This document shows, piece after piece, positions 1-6,178 of a stretch of DNA of 11,506 nt. A program made the position numbers and the translations under genes. Location of the stretch: assembly GCA_047517625.1 (NCBI GenBank), contig JAKZSO010000065.1:1-11506 (forward strand). The letters run 5' to 3'. The notes beneath the pieces were generated by a model. The model was not told the origin of the DNA, ran no database searches, and saw only the letters and a program-made list of their open reading frames with translations. Each line of letters begins with the position of its first letter. The first letter of the stretch is position 1. The DNA is from JABHVE01 sp047517625 (GTDB taxonomy: Bacteria; Pseudomonadota; Alphaproteobacteria; UBA2966; CAIVPW01).

Positions 1-37
1 GGATCAAGCGCGCGCCCGGCGGTTCAAACAGGGTCAT
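1..37 (-). CDS. Possible 5' end of a gene running off the left edge
   Basis: An ATG at 37-35 on the minus strand opens a reading frame that stays open to the window edge and begins MTLFEPPGARLI. Only 12 complete codons are visible, so no family can be assigned. A weak GGA lies about nine bases upstream of the ATG. The same frame is also open further upstream, back to a stop at 313-311, with another ATG at 205-203. That longer reading would translate the tandem repeat as Arg/Ser-rich octapeptides, which looks unnatural, so the inner ATG is preferred. The gene would lie downstream of hemB and ilvA on the same strand. This is an inference from a very short stretch and could be chance. Confidence 0.3.
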   Translation of the reverse strand, partial: MTLFEPPGARLI

Positions 38-70
38 GATCGGCGTTCCGGACAAATTCTCGGCTCCATA

Positions 71-190
71 GGCTCTCACAGAGCCGCTAATCCTGGCTCT
101 CGCAGAACAGCTAATCCTGACTCTCGCAGAGCCACTAATCCTGGCTCGCACCGAGCCACTGGTCCCGACCGTCACAGAGAGCAACTCACG
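71..190. repeat. Tandem 24-bp repeat with internal palindromes
   Basis: Four clear 24-bp units lie at 71-94, 95-118, 119-142 and 143-166, followed by a decayed fifth at 167-190 that keeps only a TCACAGAG core. Against unit 1, units 2 and 3 each match 21 of 24 bases and unit 4 matches 18. Each unit begins with a small inverted repeat: unit 1 is GGCTCT-CAC-AGAGCC, a perfect six-base stem with a three-base loop. Unit 4 is GGCTCG-CAC-CGAGCC, where both arms changed so pairing is kept. Units 2 and 3 have imperfect outer pairs. The shared 3' part is GCTAATCCT or ACTAATCCT. The array sits downstream of ilvA, before the next possible minus-strand gene. It could be a transcript-stabilising or terminating hairpin array, a protein-binding site cluster, or a simple minisatellite; its function is unknown. 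Confidence 0.8.
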
Positions 191-287
191 GGGGGCATCA
201 TCCATGTAGGAGGAAGTATTTGCAATCCTGCTGCCACAAGAATCAAGGTGTCGTGTGGCTCGGGGATTTCCACCTGGTGTTGCGGCC

Positions 288-1511
288 CTAATCACTGTCA
301 GCCGCTGCGGTCAGGATATGGACCGTGAACCCCGCTTCTGTAAGCTTAGCCACCATGGCCCGGCCACTCCCGGGATCTCTGGTTTCCACCATCAAATCCA
401 GTTCCGCCGCCTTGGCTGGCACATCCAGGAACAGGCGTTGGTGGCGGACTTCGATGATATTGCCGCCGTTTTCACCAACGATCATGGACACCCGGGCCAG
501 CGTGCCGGGCTCGTCGGTAATGTCCACCCGCAAGCTGACGATCCGGCCGGTGCGCACAAGGCCACGGTTCAACACCTGAGCCAACAACCGGGAATCGATA
601 TTGCCGCCCGAGATGATCAGGCCAACTCGCCGGCCGGCAAAGCGCTGTGGATGAGCGGCGAGGGCGGCCAGGGTCACGGCCCCGGCTCCCTCGGCGACTG
701 TCTTCTCGATTTCGACCAGGGAACAAATGGCCTGCTCGATCTCGGTTTCCGCCACCAACAATACGTCGTCTATCAGGTCCTTTAGGATTGCCAGAGGCAC
801 GTCGCCGACTTCCTTTACGGCGATGCCTTCGGCGATTGTGGGGCCGCCGGTTTGCGCGGGTTGATTATTCAGGGCCCGATGCAGGGACGGATAATGATCG
901 GCTTGGACACCGATCACCTCGATGCCAGGCTTGATGGCCTTTGCGGCGATGGCGCATCCCGCGATCAGACCGCCGCCACCCACCGGCGCCACCAACACCT
1001 CTAGTTCTGGCTCATCGGCCAGCATTTCCAGGGCAACAGTGCCTTGGCCGGCGATAATCGCCGGGTCGTTGAACGGATGAATGAGCGTAAGGCCGTCCCG
1101 TGCAGCCATGTCCACGGCAAAGGGGGCGCTGTCCGCCAAGGTTTCTCCGTGCAGCACCACCGTGGCGCCAAATCCCTTGGTGTGCTGGACTTTGGTGTTC
1201 GGCGTGTTCACCGGCATGACGATGGTGGCGGGGATGGCCATGCGCTCGGCGTGATAGGCGACCCCTTGGGCGTGGTTGCCCGCCGACGCAGCGATGACAC
1301 CTCCGGCGCGTTCGCTGGCGGACAAGCTCATCAGTTTGTTCAGGGCGCCGCGATCCTTGAAGGATGCCGTGAATTGCTGGTTCTCGAATTTCAGAAACAC
1401 CTCGGCCCCGGTGATCGCCGATAACGTTCGTGACCTGGCCATGCGAGTGCGCACAACGGCGCCGTCAATCGCTGCCGCTGCCGTCTGAATATCCTCCAGG
1501 GTCACAGTCAT
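288..1511 (-). CDS. ilvA: Threonine ammonia-lyase (threonine dehydratase) with C-terminal ACT domain
   Basis: This PLP enzyme deaminates threonine to 2-oxobutyrate and ammonia, the entry step from threonine to isoleucine; such enzymes often also act on serine. The protein is 407 residues. The PLP lysine is K52 in SFKDRGA, followed by the ASAGNHAQGVAYHA segment at about 75-88, the glycine-rich phosphate-binding loop GGGGLIAG at 178-185 and SGGN at 301-304. A single ACT-type regulatory domain follows at about 324-400 (VDITDEPGTLARVS). This matches the shorter one-ACT form (about 400 residues), not the roughly 510-residue E. coli IlvA form, so a catabolic or mixed role is possible. The start is the ATG at 1511, eight bases after the hemB stop, which suggests co-transcription with hemB. 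The frame is open far upstream inside hemB, but that extension has no family similarity. No clear terminator follows the stop. Confidence 0.94.
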   Translation of the reverse strand: MTVTLEDIQTAAAAIDGAVVRTRMARSRTLSAITGAEVFLKFENQQFTASFKDRGALNKLMSLSASERAGGVIAASAGNHAQGVAYHAERMAIPATIVMPVNTPNTKVQHTKGFGATVVLHGETLADSAPFAVDMAARDGLTLIHPFNDPAIIAGQGTVALEMLADEPELEVLVAPVGGGGLIAGCAIAAKAIKPGIEVIGVQADHYPSLHRALNNQPAQTGGPTIAEGIAVKEVGDVPLAILKDLIDDVLLVAETEIEQAICSLVEIEKTVAEGAGAVTLAALAAHPQRFAGRRVGLIISGGNIDSRLLAQVLNRGLVRTGRIVSLRVDITDEPGTLARVSMIVGENGGNIIEVRHQRLFLDVPAKAAELDLMVETRDPGSGRAMVAKLTEAGFTVHILTAAADSD

Positions 1512-1519
1512 GATGGGGT

Positions 1520-2518
1520 TCAGCCGTCCCGCAGCAGCCGCGCCGCCTCCAGTGCAAAGTAGGTAACGATGGCGTCGGCGCCGGCGCGCTTGAACCCCAG
1601 CAAGCTTTCCAGGATCGCCCGATCCCGGTCCATCCGGCCGCGCTCGACGGCCGCTAGAATCATCGCATATTCGCCGCTCACCTGGTAGGCAAGCGTCGGG
1701 GCGCCAAAGGCTGCTTTCACCCGGTGGACGATGTCTAGATAAGGCATGCCGGGCTTGACCAGGACCATATCCGCGCCTTCGGCCAGATCCAGCGCGACTT
1801 CGCGCAGGGCCTCGCCGCCATTGGCCGGGTCGATTTGATAGGTCTTTTTGTCGCCGCTCAGCACCGTGCCGGAGCCCACGGCGTCGCGAAACGGCCCATA
1901 GAATGCCGACGCGTATTTGGCGGCGTAGGCGGCCAAAAGAACATCCTGGAGGCCTTCGGCGTCCAGCGCTGCCCGCACCGCGCCAATGCGGCCATCCATC
2001 ATATCCGACGGCGCGATCACATCGCAGCCGGCCTTGGCTTGGACGATGGCCTGGGCGCACAGCACCTCGACGGTCTCATCGTTCAGAATAACGCCATCTT
2101 TCACCAGGCCGTCGTGGCCGTGGTCGGTGAACGGGTCCAGCGCCACATCGCACATCACGCCAATGCCCAAATCGGCGGATTTGAGCGCGGCCACCGCCCG
2201 GCACACCAAATTGTTTGGGTTCAGGGCCTCGCTGCCCGCGGGATTTTTCAGGGAGTCGTCTATTTTGGGGAAAATAGCGACCATGGGGATGCCAAGCTCG
2301 GCGGCTTCCCGGGCTGCCTCCACGAGCCGGTCCACCGAGTGGCGCTGGACCCCGGGCATGGACTCAACGTCTTCCGACGTGGCTTCACCATCGATCACGA
2401 ACATCGGATAGACCAGGTCCTGGGGTCCAAGGCGTGATTCCGCCACCAGCCGCCGGGACCAAGGTGCGGCGCGCAAGCGGCGCATACGGGTTTGTGGATA
2501 CTGGCCCGTCGGATTCAT
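1520..2518 (-). CDS. hemB: Porphobilinogen synthase (delta-aminolevulinic acid dehydratase)
   Basis: HemB condenses two molecules of 5-aminolevulinate to porphobilinogen, the second committed step of heme and other tetrapyrrole synthesis, in the cytoplasm. The protein is 332 residues, normal for the family. The two Schiff-base lysines are visible as K201 (AAKYASAFYGPFRDA) and K255 (DMVLVKPGMPYLDI). The metal-site segment is DVALDPFTDHGHDG at about 124-137, with Asp in place of the Cys triad of zinc enzymes, so this is predicted to be the magnesium-responsive, Asp-rich type. The ATG at 2518 is chosen because GGGGAG lies about five bases upstream and the N-terminus aligns well (MRRLRAAPWSRRLVAE); the frame runs 15 codons further upstream without a likely start. 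It is followed after eight bases by ilvA. A terminator just upstream insulates it from the preceding minus-strand gene, so its promoter should lie in 2519-2568 or overlap that hairpin. Confidence 0.96.
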   Translation of the reverse strand: MNPTGQYPQTRMRRLRAAPWSRRLVAESRLGPQDLVYPMFVIDGEATSEDVESMPGVQRHSVDRLVEAAREAAELGIPMVAIFPKIDDSLKNPAGSEALNPNNLVCRAVAALKSADLGIGVMCDVALDPFTDHGHDGLVKDGVILNDETVEVLCAQAIVQAKAGCDVIAPSDMMDGRIGAVRAALDAEGLQDVLLAAYAAKYASAFYGPFRDAVGSGTVLSGDKKTYQIDPANGGEALREVALDLAEGADMVLVKPGMPYLDIVHRVKAAFGAPTLAYQVSGEYAMILAAVERGRMDRDRAILESLLGFKRAGADAIVTYFALEAARLLRDG

Positions 2519-2560
2519 GGGGCTCCCCAAGTTCGGGTTTCCTGCGCGCCGGAGTTTACA

Positions 2561-2598
2561 CAAAACAAGGCGCGGAGCCAGTTCGCTGGCTCCGCGCC
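2561..2598 (-). terminator. Rho-independent terminator after the 2TM protein gene
   Basis: A perfect 13-bp inverted repeat, GGCGCGGAGCCAG at 2569-2581 and its complement at 2586-2598, encloses a four-base loop (TTCG on the plus strand). Read on the minus strand it is followed by TTGTTTTG, a T-rich tract. It starts 22 bases after the stop codon of the minus-strand membrane protein gene (2621) and ends about 40 bases before the hemB ATG, so it should stop transcription from the upstream gene and isolate hemB-ilvA. Confidence 0.88.
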
Positions 2599-2620
2599 TG
2601 TTCAGGAGGTAATCGTTGGC

Positions 2621-3826
2621 CTAGTTTCGTACGGTCTCCCGTTCGCGCTCGAACTGGGCCACCAGTTCCCGGCGTTTGCGGTCTTCCCAATCGTCGCCCA
2701 AAACCGAATCAAGGCCAAAGACGTTCAGCGCGGACAGGGCCAGGACATACCCCATCACCACGGCGGGCCACAGGAACCACCAGTCCCCGGCGCTGGTCAG
2801 CAGATTAATGACGAACAAGATCGTGGCGACGCCGATGAATGTCCGGGCCCGGCTGCGAAACGCGTGGAAGGCTTTCATGCGGCGGGCGACGCGGCCGTTG
2901 TCGGATTCCCCCCGCGCCGCCATTTGGGCGCGGATTTGGTTTTCTCGACGATCCACCCACGATGAACGCCGGCTAAACCAGCCGCGGACGCGTTCGCCAA
3001 TGTCGCGCATGCCGTTTGACCCCAGAGTGCGGAAACTCACCAGCCCCAAGGCGGCAATAATGAAGAAGGATGGATAGACGAACCACCAATCGATGCCCGA
3101 CCCCAACACATTGATCAGGAACAGGAAAGCGATCGTGGCGCTGCCCACGAAAACCCCGCGGTACAGCCTTTTCATTCGCGCCGCGGCGTGCTTGGCCCGG
3201 TCTTCCGGGGTCGCCGAGGGGCGGGAGCCGCCATAGCGCCGGAACGACCTGCGATAGCTGCGGAATTCCCGGCGATGTTCGCGGAAATCCCGGGCATGCT
3301 TTTGAAAGGTAATGCGCGGAGACTCATCAATTTCCTCCGCATCGGGGTCAAAGCCGTAAACGGCGATGTCTTGACCGGCGACGGAGAACTCACCCAGAGT
3401 TTCAAAGCCGTTCTTGGTCCTGCCCCGGGCTTGTTCATAGACCGAGGCGGCGATGCGCAATCCACCGGAAACCGCCAAATCGCGCAGGCCGTCGGCCACC
3501 TCGACTGCCGGGCCGACCATGGCCTTCTTTGAGGTGGTGACTTCGCCCAGCGCGATTCCGGCCCGCACTTCGGCCTCATCGACTTCCTCGGCCTCTAAAT
3601 TTCCATCATCCACGGCGTCCAGCATCGCCAAAGCGGATGCGATAGCGTCAGCCGCCCCCAGAAACTCTGCCCGCAGCCCGTCGGCTTGCTCTGGCGCCGC
3701 GGTCCCGTTGTGGTGGTCAACAGCGGTGGCGAAAGCTCCCCGGACCCGTTCCAGCGCTTTGTCAGTTACCTCCGTTACATCCACACTAAGGACTGCCGCC
3801 AAATGGGCCTCGTCGTTCTTTGCCAT
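2621..3826 (-). CDS. Membrane protein with two tandem 2TM-type domains
   Basis: The protein is 401 residues and I do not know its function. Residues 1-150 are soluble and fairly acidic, with a helical look. Residues 170-200 are rich in Arg, His and Phe (HARDFREHRREFRSYRRSF). Two similar membrane units follow. The first has segments at about 224-241 and 247-266 with FLINVLGSGIDWWFVYPS. The second has segments at about 328-343 and 349-370 with FVINLLTSAGDWWFLWPA. Each has a basic lead-in (ARMKRLYRGV; ARRMKAFHAFRSRA), and the WWF motifs lie about 102 residues apart. This matches the general pattern of the Pfam 2TM domain (helix hairpin with N-x-x-x-x-G-x-x-WWF-x-x-P) present twice, joined by a basic linker at 270-315. 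The tail is charged and probably cytoplasmic. The start is the ATG at 3826 because AGGGGG lies about eight bases upstream. It is divergent from the MarR-type regulator. Confidence 0.82.
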   Translation of the reverse strand: MAKNDEAHLAAVLSVDVTEVTDKALERVRGAFATAVDHHNGTAAPEQADGLRAEFLGAADAIASALAMLDAVDDGNLEAEEVDEAEVRAGIALGEVTTSKKAMVGPAVEVADGLRDLAVSGGLRIAASVYEQARGRTKNGFETLGEFSVAGQDIAVYGFDPDAEEIDESPRITFQKHARDFREHRREFRSYRRSFRRYGGSRPSATPEDRAKHAAARMKRLYRGVFVGSATIAFLFLINVLGSGIDWWFVYPSFFIIAALGLVSFRTLGSNGMRDIGERVRGWFSRRSSWVDRRENQIRAQMAARGESDNGRVARRMKAFHAFRSRARTFIGVATILFVINLLTSAGDWWFLWPAVVMGYVLALSALNVFGLDSVLGDDWEDRKRRELVAQFERERETVRN

Positions 3827-3899
3827 CGGATTACCCCCTGCTTCGAGCATGATTTGATCCATTCCATATGGGGAGGGGTTTTTGATGTGCAACGGCTGC

Positions 3900-3939
3900 A
3901 ATTGGGTTAATTGCCCGGCTCGCCGGATTAGCCTATTTA
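3900..3939 (+). promoter_or_regulatory. Candidate promoter and operator before the MarR-type regulator
   Basis: The interval between the divergent membrane protein gene and the regulator is 144 bases. In it AATTGGGTTAA (3900-3910) is flanked by AATT on both sides (AATTGGGTTAATT), and an 11-base near copy lies upstream of hemA at 4515-4525 (10 of 11 identical). TTGCCC at 3911-3916 and TATTTA at 3934-3939 are spaced by 17 bases and could be a weak sigma-70-like promoter for the plus strand. This is motif reading only; the consensus match is poor. Confidence 0.25.
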
Positions 3940-3970
3940 GAGGGCTTAGTCCCAGAACCCCTAGGGCCCA

Positions 3971-4505
3971 ATGGCGGATCAACAGGCGATCAACGGCGGC
4001 GACGACGCCCAGGCGACCCCGGTCGCCGACGGCCAGGGGTCCGCGGGCGCCAAGGCCCTCTATCTGGAGTCCTTGCAGTTGATCGAACGCCTGCACCGGC
4101 GGTTTTTGGACGTGGTGAAAGTGGAATTGGACCGGGTTGGGGTCGAAGACATTAACAATGTCCAGGCGGTGATCCTGTACAACATCGCCGATTCCGAGAT
4201 CACGGTGGGGGAGCTGACCAGCCGCGGCTATTACCAGGGGTCCAACGTTCACCTATAACCTCAAGAAATTGGTGGAAAACGGGTTTCTGGAGCAGGTCAG
4301 GTCCCCCTATGACCGGCGCTCCGTGCGTGTCCATTTGACCGAAAAGAGCCTGGACCTGTTCCGCCGCATTGATGAATTGTACCAATATCAGGTCACGGAG
4401 CTGACCAGGGGCGGCCTCGACGCCGCGAATTTGGCCGAGCTCAAGCGGGCGTTACTTGCATTAGAGCGGTTTTGGAGCGATCAAGTACGCTTCCCAAGTC
4501 GTTGA
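3971..4505 (+). pseudogene. MarR-family winged-helix regulator interrupted by a one-base frameshift
   Basis: The first frame, from ATG 3971, gives a 95-residue product ending at TAA 4256-4258. Deleting one T from GTTCACC (4247-4253) restores a continuous 177-residue protein ending at 4505. The junction then reads YYQGSNVTYNLKKLVENG, the recognition-helix and wing region of a MarR-type winged helix, followed by RSPYDRRSVRVHLTEKS, the typical DRRSxxVxLT wing motif. The N-terminus has a short disordered lead (1-25) and then LIERLHRRFLDVVKVELD, the first dimerisation helix, and a C-terminal helix follows at about 130-170. The overall shape resembles the alphaproteobacterial LdtR-like MarR group. 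The break falls in the DNA-binding domain, so the 95-residue product should not bind DNA. It is either a real inactivating mutation or a sequencing error; a perfectly conserved downstream frame favours a recent change or an error. It sits directly before hemA and could be a local regulator. Confidence 0.8.
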
Positions 4506-4514
4506 TTGGTGTAA

Positions 4515-4571
4515 AATTGGGTCAAAACCGCCCATCCGGGGTTGACGGATTAGAAACCCCTGGCCGTTAAG
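4515..4571 (+). promoter_or_regulatory. Candidate hemA promoter with overlapping inverted repeat
   Basis: The 145-base region between the regulator and hemA contains an inverted repeat: GTCAAAACCG at 4521-4530 and CGGGGTTGAC at 4537-4546, pairing at 8 of 10 positions around a CCCATC centre. Its right arm overlaps TTGACG (4542-4547), a good -35-like hexamer; the best -10-like hexamer is the weak GTTAAG at 4566-4571. Immediately left, AATTGGGTCAA (4515-4525) nearly repeats the sequence before the MarR-type gene. A protein bound to the repeat would be expected to block RNA polymerase. Operator function is inferred; no experimental or comparative data are available here. Confidence 0.35.
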
Positions 4572-4650
4572 GTAAAGTACTGGGGCCGAACGGTTAATTT
4601 GGCATTTCCGCTAGGGGGCTTACGGGATCTGGCGGCGGTGGGGAGAAACG

Positions 4651-5868
4651 ATGGATTACGAAGGACATTTTGAGGGGAAGATTCAGGGGCTAAAGGACGA
4701 AGGGCGGTATCGCGTCTTCGTCGAGCTTGCCCGCCATGCCGGGGATTTCCCCCGTGCGACCCGTTATCGCGCCGATGGCTCCACCCACGAAGTCACCATT
4801 TGGTGCTCCAACGATTATCTTGGCATGGGCCAACATCCCATCGTCCTTGACGCCATGCGCGACGCGCTGGGGCAAGTCGGCGCCGGTGCCGGTGGCACCC
4901 GCAATATTTCCGGCACCAACCATTATCATGTGCTGTTGGAACGAGAGCTCGCTGACCTCCACCAAAAAGAGGTGGGTCTGATTTTCACCTCCGGTTACAA
5001 CGCCAACGAGGCGGCGCTGTCGGTCCTGGGCCAGTTGATGCCCGGCTGCATTTTGTTTTCCGATTCTTTGAACCACGCCTCGATGATTGAAGGCATTCGG
5101 CATTCCATGGCGGAAAAGCACATCTTCCGCCACAACGACGTGGAGCATCTGGAAGAGCTGCTGAAGGCGGCGGACCCGGCCGTGCCAAAGATCATCATCT
5201 TCGAGAGCGTCTATTCCATGGACGGCGACATCGGCCCCATCGAAAAGATTCTCGATTTGGCCGAAGCGTTCGGCGCCATGACCTATCTCGACGAAGTCCA
5301 CGCGGTGGGCATGTACGGCGCCAGCGGCGCTGGCGTCGCCGAGCGCGAAGGCCTGATGGACCGGGTCACCGTCATCAACGGCACTCTGGGCAAGGCTTTT
5401 GGCGTCGGCGGCGGTTATGTGACCGGCCCGGCTGCGATGATGGACGCGATCCGCAGCTTCGCCTTGGGCTTTATTTTCTCCACCTCCCTGTCGCCAGTGA
5501 TCGCGGCGGGGGCCTTGGCCAGCGTCCGCTATGTGCGCGGCCACAACGACCTGCGCATCAAGCATCAGGAACGCGCGGCGACCCTAAAAGCGTTGTTCGC
5601 TGAATACGGCATCCCGATGATGCCTTCCGTCAGCCACATCGTCCCGGTGATGGTGGGCGACCCGCGCTGCACCAAGGAAGGCTCCGACGCCTTGCTCGAC
5701 GACTACGGCATCTATGTCCAGCCGATCAATTACCCGACGGTGCCAAGGGGCACGGAACGCCTGCGCTTCACGCCGTCACCGTTGCACACCGACACGATGA
5801 TGCATGATCTGGCCGGTTCGGTGAACGACCTGTGGAGCCGCCTGCACCTGCAACGCCAGGCGGCTTAG
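4651..5868 (+). CDS. hemA: 5-Aminolevulinate synthase
   Basis: ALAS condenses glycine with succinyl-CoA to 5-aminolevulinate, releasing CO2 and CoA; this is the first step of tetrapyrrole synthesis by the C4 route used in alphaproteobacteria and mitochondria. The protein is 405 residues, the usual bacterial length, and starts MDYEGHFEGKIQGLKDEGRYRV in the family manner after GGGGAG about five bases from the ATG. Motifs include WCSNDYLGMG (51-60), the glycine-rich GAGAGGTRNISGTNHYH (77-93), ESVYSMDGD (185-193), DEVHAVGMYG with the PLP-pyridine Asp at 214, and the Schiff-base lysine K248 in NGTLGKAFGVGGGY. It lies 145 bases after the broken MarR-type gene. The next gene starts 64 bases downstream, after a weak hairpin without a T-tract (5892-5916), so read-through is possible. 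The symbol hemA is shared with the unrelated glutamyl-tRNA reductase; this one is ALAS. Confidence 0.97.
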   Translation: MDYEGHFEGKIQGLKDEGRYRVFVELARHAGDFPRATRYRADGSTHEVTIWCSNDYLGMGQHPIVLDAMRDALGQVGAGAGGTRNISGTNHYHVLLERELADLHQKEVGLIFTSGYNANEAALSVLGQLMPGCILFSDSLNHASMIEGIRHSMAEKHIFRHNDVEHLEELLKAADPAVPKIIIFESVYSMDGDIGPIEKILDLAEAFGAMTYLDEVHAVGMYGASGAGVAEREGLMDRVTVINGTLGKAFGVGGGYVTGPAAMMDAIRSFALGFIFSTSLSPVIAAGALASVRYVRGHNDLRIKHQERAATLKALFAEYGIPMMPSVSHIVPVMVGDPRCTKEGSDALLDDYGIYVQPINYPTVPRGTERLRFTPSPLHTDTMMHDLAGSVNDLWSRLHLQRQAA

Positions 5869-5932
5869 CGGCGTTTCCTGCACGACCGTAAAACCCTTGC
5901 CCTTCCGGGCCGGGTTCCCTACATGATGCCCC

Positions 5933-6148
5933 ATGAAAACTAGGACCAGGGGTTCGACCGGCGGGGAATACCTGCTGGAGTTCATCCGCCAGGGTGCCTA
6001 TGTGCGCATTGCCGCCATTGACCCGGCGACGGGGGTAGAGGTGGTCACCGTGGGCGACGCCAGCCGCCCGAAAAAAGAACTGACCCGGGTGGCCGTGCAA
6101 AAACTGGAATACGTCCTTAAAAAGAAGGCCGAAGAAGCCGGTTGGTAG
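5933..6148 (+). CDS. Small DUF6898-like conserved protein
   Basis: The product is 71 residues, soluble, with no signal peptide or membrane segment. The pattern GGEYLLEFIRQGAYVRIAAI then DPATGVEVVTVGDAS, then a positively charged C-terminal helix (LTRVAVQKLEYVLKKKAEE), matches what I recall of the small alphaproteobacterial DUF6898 family, whose function is not known. The predicted fold is a few beta strands followed by one helix. The ATG at 5933 is the only sensible start; there is no good ribosome-binding site in front of it, so translation may be weak or coupled. It lies between hemA and the next small gene, both on the same strand, so the three may form one transcript. The family assignment is from memory of sequence style. 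Confidence 0.7.
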   Translation: MKTRTRGSTGGEYLLEFIRQGAYVRIAAIDPATGVEVVTVGDASRPKKELTRVAVQKLEYVLKKKAEEAGW

Positions 6149-6178
6149 CGCCCCCCGGGCGCGTAGTTGGAGAGTTGA

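Noticed and set aside
71..190. CRISPR array
   Set aside because: The units are directly adjacent 24-bp repeats with no unique spacers of 30 or more bases and no cas genes nearby.
220..292. Short peptide from TTG after AGGAGG on the plus strand
   Set aside because: About 24 codons with no conserved features, a rare start codon and no gene following on that strand; most likely chance.
255..785. 176-residue plus-strand open frame
   Set aside because: It lies mostly antisense to ilvA, whose family motifs are unmistakable; no domain or plausible ribosome-binding site, and high GC makes long antisense frames common.
1512..2060. N-terminal extension of the ilvA frame into hemB
   Set aside because: The extra 183 residues are Arg/Gly-rich and overlap hemB in another frame; the IlvA family starts near MTVTLEDIQ.
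3827..4252. N-terminal extension of the 2TM protein frame across the intergenic region
   Set aside because: It is antisense to the MarR-type gene; the ATG at 3826 has a good ribosome-binding site.
4502..4515. FNR-type box (TTGAT-TGGT-GTAAA) before hemA
   Set aside because: Only the left half-site matches; the right half differs at two of five positions and the left half overlaps the regulator stop codon.
4690..5565. 291-residue minus-strand open frame inside hemA
   Set aside because: Shadow of the hemA coding sequence on the complementary strand; His/Ala-rich without recognisable family features.
5892..5916. Terminator after hemA
   Set aside because: The AACCC/GGGTT and GCCC/GGGC pairings are interrupted by bulges and no T-tract follows.
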